The translations under genes were made by a program, and so were the position numbers. A stretch of 64,000 nt of DNA from Streptomyces sp. RerS4 (GTDB lineage Bacteria > Actinomycetota > Actinomycetes > Streptomycetales > Streptomycetaceae), in contig NZ_CP097322.1 in the NCBI RefSeq assembly GCF_023515955.1, positions 496,001-560,000 on the forward strand. The letters run 5' to 3'. Shown here one piece after another: positions 60,004-64,000 of the stretch. The notes beneath the pieces were generated by a model. That model made no database searches and had not been told where the DNA came from. It saw nothing but the letters and a program-made list of their open reading frames with translations. The first letter of the stretch is position 1. Each line of letters begins with the position of its first letter.

Positions 60004-60999
60004 GTGTCACGGTGCCCGGGGGCGGCCGGGCTGTTGTCTGATGCTGTGGTGCGCACCGTGGAGTGGCGAGGCCCGGCCGTGGCTCTTCTGCGGATCCTGG
60101 CCGTCGCCGTCCTCTATTACGTCGCCGGGCGGCTCGGTCTGCTCCAGCAGGTGGTGTTCGACGGCGCGGTGATCACGCCGCTCTGGCCGCCGACCGGGAT
60201 CGCGTTGGCCTGCCTGTTGCGCATGGGCCCGCGGGTCTGGCCGGGGATCGCCCTGGGTACGTACTTCGCGATCGAGCGGATCAGCTCCTTCGAGCCCGCC
60301 GGGCTGATCATCGTCGCGGGGAACGTGCTGGCGCCGCTGTGCGCGTACGCGCTGCTGCGCGGGGTGTGCTTCCGCACCGAGTTGGACCGGCTGCGGGACG
60401 GGTCGGCCCTGGTGTTCCTGGGCGGGTTGCTGCCGATGCTGATCAGCGCGAGCGCCGGCGCCGGGACGCTGCTGCTCACCGGTGAGCTGTCGGGTGTGCG
60501 GTTCTGGCCGGCCTGGGCGGCCTGGTGGGTCGGGGACACGATGGGGGTGCTGTTGGTGACCCCGCTGTTGCTGGCCCTGCGCAGGCCCCGGCTGCCGGTG
60601 GACCCGTACCGGGTGGCCGAGGGGGCGGCGCTGTTGGTCACGGCCGCGGCCGTGACCGTGGTGACGACGCGTAGCTCGCTGTCGCTGTTGTTCCTCGTCT
60701 TCCCGCTGCTGATCTGGGCGGCGGTGCGCTTCCAGTTGGCCGGCAGTGCGCCGTGCGCGCTGTTGGTGTCCGTACTCGCGATCGCGTCGGCGACGGATCG
60801 GGACGGCCCCTTCGCGCGGCACACCGTCTTCGAGGTGATGCTCAACCTCCAGGCGCTCAACGGGGCGGCGGCGCTGACCGGGCTGTTGCTGTCGGCGATG
60901 GTGACGGAGCAGAACAACATCCGCCGGCGGATCGAGCAGGTCTGTGAGGACTTGGCCGAGGTGGTGGCCCACCTCTCCCCCGGCCCCTCGAAGAAGTGA
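60004..60999 (+). CDS. MASE1-domain integral membrane protein
   Basis: A 331-aa protein. Residues ~25-300 are MASE1-like: LYYVAGRLGLLQQVVFDGAV, ITPLWPPTGIALACLLRMGP and WWVGDTMGVLLVTPLLLAL are typical. The domain usually precedes a signalling output such as a kinase or GGDEF; here the protein ends after a ~35-residue cytoplasmic helix, so it lacks an output domain. It follows the PP2C phosphatase by 48 bp and may be its membrane sensor. GTG starts at 60004 and 60049 are both possible. Confidence 0.85.
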   Translation: MSRCPGAAGLLSDAVVRTVEWRGPAVALLRILAVAVLYYVAGRLGLLQQVVFDGAVITPLWPPTGIALACLLRMGPRVWPGIALGTYFAIERISSFEPAGLIIVAGNVLAPLCAYALLRGVCFRTELDRLRDGSALVFLGGLLPMLISASAGAGTLLLTGELSGVRFWPAWAAWWVGDTMGVLLVTPLLLALRRPRLPVDPYRVAEGAALLVTAAAVTVVTTRSSLSLLFLVFPLLIWAAVRFQLAGSAPCALLVSVLAIASATDRDGPFARHTVFEVMLNLQALNGAAALTGLLLSAMVTEQNNIRRRIEQVCEDLAEVVAHLSPGPSKK

Positions 61000-61018
61000 G
61001 CCGGTGGGGCGTGGGGCG

Positions 61019-61999
61019 TCAGGGCAGGGGGAGCCCGCGTGCCGTCGTCCAGAGTCGGTACCACTCCTCGTGCGTGAGGTCCGGCTCGCGCAGGGCGGCG
61101 TCGCGGCAGGCGCGGATGCGTGCGGGGCGGGAGGTGCCGATGACCGGCGCGATCCGGGCGGGGTGGCGCATGAGCCACCACAGCAGGACCGACTCGGGGG
61201 TGGTGTCCTTGCGGCGGGCGAGTTCGACGAGCAGCTCGGCGGTGGCGTGCTCGGCGGGCGTCTCCTGGAGGCCGGTGTAGCGGCCGTTCGCGAGCGCGCC
61301 CCAGGCCTGGAGGCGGATGCCGTGGTCGAGGCAGTGCTCGATCGTGCCCAACGGGAAGCCGTTGCCGGCGGCCGAGGGGGTGTTCAGCAGCACCCCGGCC
61401 TCGACCCAGTCGCGGCTGCGCAGGCTCATCTCCAGCTGGTTCGCCACGAGGGGTACGTCGAGGCGGGCTTGGAGGCGGGCGATCTGGGCGGCGCCCGTGT
61501 TGGAGACACCGAAGTGCCGTACGAGGCCCTGCCGGTGCAGGGACATCAGCGCGGCGGCGAGGGCGTCGGGGTCGGCGAGGGGGTCGGGGCGGTGCAGGAG
61601 GAGTACGTCGATGACGTCCGTGCGCAGGCGGGTCAGGCTCTCCTCGACGCGGCGGACGACCTGCTCGGGGCGCAGGTCGTACATCTGGGGGCTGCCGGGG
61701 CCGACGAGACGGATGCCGCACTTGGTCTGGAGCGTGATCCGCTCGCGCAGGCCGGGCGTACGCGCGAGCACCTCGCCGAAGACGGCTTCGGCCTTGCCGT
61801 GGCGGTAGATGTCGGCGTGGTCGAAGGTGGCGATGCCGTTGTCGAGGGCGGCGTGGATCGCGGCCTCGGCGGCGTCGACGTCGAGGGGGCCGTAGGGTTC
61901 GGGGCCCCAGGTGCCTCCCAGGCCCATGCATCCGTAGAGGACCCGGTCGTCGTACGTGTCGTCGTACGTGTCGTCGTTCGTGTTCATGTCAGTCGCCAC
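61019..61999 (-). CDS. Aldo/keto reductase
   Basis: A 326-aa NADPH-dependent reductase. TIM-barrel signatures: NGIATFDHADIYRHGKAEAV (catalytic Asp and Tyr), TLQTKCGIRL (Lys), LLLHRPDPL (His), GVSNTGAAQIARLQ and PVIGTSRPARI. The first 20 residues include the Asp/Tyr repeat DDTYDDTYDD, encoded by a 12-bp DNA repeat. It is divergent from the MarR gene and shares its operator region, so repression by MarR with release by electrophiles or aromatics is likely. Confidence 0.93.
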   Translation of the reverse strand: MATDMNTNDDTYDDTYDDRVLYGCMGLGGTWGPEPYGPLDVDAAEAAIHAALDNGIATFDHADIYRHGKAEAVFGEVLARTPGLRERITLQTKCGIRLVGPGSPQMYDLRPEQVVRRVEESLTRLRTDVIDVLLLHRPDPLADPDALAAALMSLHRQGLVRHFGVSNTGAAQIARLQARLDVPLVANQLEMSLRSRDWVEAGVLLNTPSAAGNGFPLGTIEHCLDHGIRLQAWGALANGRYTGLQETPAEHATAELLVELARRKDTTPESVLLWWLMRHPARIAPVIGTSRPARIRACRDAALREPDLTHEEWYRLWTTARGLPLP

Positions 62000-62041
62000 G
62001 GGCTCACCTTAGGGCCTGGGCGGCGGCCGGTTACTGAATAT

Positions 62042-62108
62042 CTCCTTGACTCCTCAAGCTTCTGCGGGTTTCCATGATCGAACCAAAGAAGCTTGAGGAC
62101 TCAAGGAG
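62042..62108. promoter_or_regulatory. Double MarR operator between AKR and MarR genes
   Basis: A 22-bp inverted repeat (62042-62063 and 62087-62108, one mismatch). Each arm holds its own palindrome: CTTGACTCCTCAAG at 62045-62058 and CTTGAGGACTCAAG at 62092-62105. The right arm covers the MarR ribosome-binding site (AAGGAG). Two operator sites for the adjacent MarR dimer are inferred. Confidence 0.8.
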
Positions 62109-62114
62109 ACTGCA

Positions 62115-62573
62115 ATGAGTGAGGCGCTGGACGTATCCCTGCGCTTGGTGAAGGCCCAGGCGGCGCTGGTGCGGCGCTTCGACTCTCGGCTGGGCTCGCT
62201 GCACGGAGTGAGCCTGGCGGACTTCATGACCCTGCTGCACCTGGGGCGGGCCGAGGGCGGTCGGATGCGGCGCGTCGACCTCGCGCAGGCGCTGGGCCTG
62301 ACGGCCTCGGGCGTGACCCGGGGGCTGGTGCCCCTGGAGCGGATCGGGTTGGTCGTACGGGAGACGGATTCCCGTGACGCCCGCGTCGCGTACGCCGCGC
62401 TGACGGATACCGGCCGCGAGCGGCTGGGCCACTGCCTGAAGGCCGCCGAGCAGGTCGCCGCCGAGGTGTTCGGCGCACCCGACTGGTCCGGCGACGAGGT
62501 CGCGGCGCTGAGCGGACTGCTCACGCGCATGGGCGGTACGGGCCTGCCCGAGGACCACGCTGCGGGCGTCTGA
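62115..62573 (+). CDS. MarR-family transcriptional regulator
   Basis: A 152-aa winged-helix regulator. Core segments: SLADFMTLLHLGRAEGGRMR, VDLAQALGLTASGVTRGLVP (recognition helix), RIGLVVRETDSRDARVAYAA (wing) and LTDTGRERL. AAGGAG is six bases before the ATG and lies within an operator arm, so binding could also block translation initiation. It controls itself and probably the divergent aldo/keto reductase. Confidence 0.93.
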   Translation: MSEALDVSLRLVKAQAALVRRFDSRLGSLHGVSLADFMTLLHLGRAEGGRMRRVDLAQALGLTASGVTRGLVPLERIGLVVRETDSRDARVAYAALTDTGRERLGHCLKAAEQVAAEVFGAPDWSGDEVAALSGLLTRMGGTGLPEDHAAGV

Positions 62574-62792
62574 CGGGCCGCGGGCCGCTCCTCGCCCTCG
62601 ACGGCCCGCGCCGGCGTCGCCGAGGTCGCCTGTCAACCCCGACACCCTGTTCGGCGTTCGAAACCGCCGATCAGGGTGTCGGTAGTCCGCCGTTCGGGGG
62701 ATGAACCCCGCTCGCCACCGCGTCCCCTTCCTAGGATGAGGTCGCCGCCTCCGCCCGAGTGCGGCATCACACGTGCGCAGACAGGGAGTTGG

Positions 62793-63452
62793 ATGATGAA
62801 GCGGTGGGGTGTGCTGGTCGCTGCCGGGGTACTGGCGCTGGGACCGACGGCCACGGGCGGCGCCCAGGCCGGTACGGAGTCCGCGCACTGCCCGACGGCG
62901 GAGATCTTCGCCACCGACAACACCGAGATCATCACGGATCCGGCCGACCCCCGACTGGACACGAAACTGCGGCACTTCGACCGGGAGGTGCGCGGCGTGA
63001 TCCGCGCGCACGGCGCGCGGCCGGGCCCGTCGACCCTGCTGGACGGCGTCTTCTGGTCGAGCCGGCTGGGGCAGGCCACGTACGAGCGCTCGCGTGAGTT
63101 CGACGTCGCCCGGGTCGACCGCGACGGCCTGCACCACATCGCCGACGTGCTGCGCAAGCGGTACGACCAGGAGTCGGTCCTGACCTTCCGCTGCCTGCCG
63201 CGCACGTCGCCCGACACCGACGCGGTGGAGATCCAGGCCGACGGGGTCAGCGCGACCCGCCTGCACGACGCCCTGGTCGCGGATCCGGAGGCCCGCGAAC
63301 GCCTCGGTGGCGGCTCGGTGGCCCTCGACGGCCGCCTGGTCCTCATCGCCCCGCTGTCCGACCTCCCGCTCGCCCGCGCCTTCACCACGACGCTCGGCGT
63401 CGACTGGGACGAGGCCGAAGTGCGGTACGGGGACCAGGAGTTCGTCGAGTAG
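62793..63452 (+). CDS. Secreted hypothetical protein
   Basis: A 219-aa exported protein. The signal peptide is MMKRWGVLVAAGVLALGP and onward to GGAQAG. The mature part has two Cys (SAHCPTAEIFATDNTEIITD and TFRCLPRT) and segments common in actinobacterial DUF proteins: LLDGVFWSSRLGQATYE and IADVLRKRYDQESVLTF. Function unknown. AGGGAG precedes the ATG. Confidence 0.8.
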   Translation: MMKRWGVLVAAGVLALGPTATGGAQAGTESAHCPTAEIFATDNTEIITDPADPRLDTKLRHFDREVRGVIRAHGARPGPSTLLDGVFWSSRLGQATYERSREFDVARVDRDGLHHIADVLRKRYDQESVLTFRCLPRTSPDTDAVEIQADGVSATRLHDALVADPEARERLGGGSVALDGRLVLIAPLSDLPLARAFTTTLGVDWDEAEVRYGDQEFVE

Positions 63453-63526
63453 GTACGGGGCACTGGGTACGGGGCACCGCGTACGGGGTACGGAGTACAC
63501 ATCCGTGCGGTGACAGGGAGGTACGC

Positions 63527-63592
63527 ATGTCCGCGTCCGACGGCTTCTCCGTGAGCGCCCATCCGCCCGGCCCCTCCGTGCGCCCGCGATGA
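63527..63592 (+). CDS. Possible 21-aa leader ORF coupled to the DUF1353 gene
   Basis: ATG at 63527 with a strong AGGGAGG upstream encodes MSASDGFSVSAHPPGPSVRP plus Arg, ending in TGA that overlaps the next ATG (ATGA). The peptide is not recognised. It could simply couple ribosomes to the downstream start, which lacks its own site. Confidence 0.35.
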   Translation: MSASDGFSVSAHPPGPSVRPR

Positions 63593-64000
63593 GGCGGGAA
63601 CCCGAGGGCCCGGTCCCCATGCAGCCGGCCCGGTTCTACGACGGTGGCGTCGACGCCGACGCCGACGCCGGGCAACCGGAGGTCCCGCCCGACCCCGGCT
63701 GCGATGCCCGGATCGAGCTGGTCCGGGTCGCCGAGCGGGGTCGCGAGCAATTCGCGATGTCGCGCCGCATCGCCTACCGCGACCGGCACCTCGGCGAGCT
63801 CCTCGTGCCGCGCCGCACCCGCACCTTCCGTAGCGACCTGACCTCCGTGCCCGCGCTGTTCACCTGGCTCGTGCCGAAGACCGGGGAGCACCTGCCGGCC
63901 ACGCTGCTGCACGACGGACTGATCCACCCGCCGGGCGACCCGACGTACACCTCGACCGACGGGCACGTCGTGCTGCGCGCGGAGGCCGACCGCGTCCTGC
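63589..64000 (+). CDS. DUF1353 protein (3' end outside window)
   Basis: The visible 137 residues contain the DUF1353 core: TFRSDLTSVPALFTWLVPKT and HLPATLLHDGLIH, then YTSTDGHVVLRAEADRVL up to the window edge. The N-terminal ~45 residues carry an Asp-Ala repeat. DUF1353 proteins are often phage-derived or of unknown function. The start could be the ATG at 63589, coupled to the small ORF, or the ATG at 63619. The gene runs beyond base 64000. Confidence 0.8.
   Translation, partial: MRREPEGPVPMQPARFYDGGVDADADAGQPEVPPDPGCDARIELVRVAERGREQFAMSRRIAYRDRHLGELLVPRRTRTFRSDLTSVPALFTWLVPKTGEHLPATLLHDGLIHPPGDPTYTSTDGHVVLRAEADRVL

Overview
The window is high-GC actinobacterial chromosome, almost certainly Streptomyces. 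Diagnostic content includes two rodlins (aerial-hypha surface proteins), a complete conservon (cvnABCD plus a CYP157-type P450), rare TTA codons confined to a few genes, Tat and lipoprotein signals, and many 4-bp GTGA/ATGA stop-start overlaps. No transposase, integrase, CRISPR array, rRNA or tRNA was seen.

Layout, left to right. 1-8.7 kb: the 3' end of an MFS carrier; an OmpR-type two-component pair facing a TAXI-type binding lipoprotein; small redox enzymes; a GPP34 protein; an RHH protein; a methyltransferase; and a TetR/SDR operon with a perfect palindromic operator. 9-13.4 kb: the conservon, whose P450 lacks the usual ExxR motif. 13.5-15.5 kb: a convergent terpene cyclase/C-methyltransferase pair. 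16-18.4 kb: secreted proteins and the first rodlin. 18.6-23.4 kb: a DyP peroxidase, then a decayed stretch with a headless penicillin-binding protein, half an NRPS condensation domain, a chloramphenicol-phosphotransferase homologue and a frameshifted cysteine synthase, followed by a membrane-anchored beta-trefoil protein. 23.5-28.7 kb: an amidase, a MAB_1171c-type membrane protein, a zinc peptidase and an XRE regulator with tandem palindromic operators, then an AraC regulator and about 1 kb without a convincing gene. 29.7-37 kb: small proteins, a polysaccharide deacetylase, the second rodlin, a GlxA regulator with an isochorismatase, a Tat-exported nucleotidase and an NPP1-type protein.

37.4-44.2 kb is the main biosynthetic locus. 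It has a 64-aa precursor whose leader resembles the lactazole precursor LazA, a glutamylating LanB dehydratase, an RRE/E1-like partner and a YcaO cyclodehydratase. I find no eliminase, azoline dehydrogenase or pyridine synthase beside them, and the RRE/E1-like gene carries three one-base frameshifts, each in a G-run. The locus is either an incomplete or decaying thiopeptide cluster or one that relies on enzymes encoded elsewhere.

44.3-53.8 kb: a dienelactone hydrolase, a MoxR/VWA/unknown three-gene operon, a Tat-exported peptidoglycan amidase with 17-bp iterons upstream, an MFS efflux pump, a secreted serine hydrolase and a lipoprotein. 53.8-57.5 kb: a HelR-type RNA-polymerase helicase preceded by a rifamycin-associated element, a possible divergent ~70-nt RNA with an intrinsic terminator, and a secreted pyroglutamyl-peptidase-like protein whose catalytic Cys appears to be Ser. 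57.5-64 kb: an M15 peptidase, DoxX, a PP2C phosphatase, a MASE1 protein, a divergent aldo-keto reductase/MarR pair with a double operator, a secreted protein and a truncated DUF1353 gene at the right edge.
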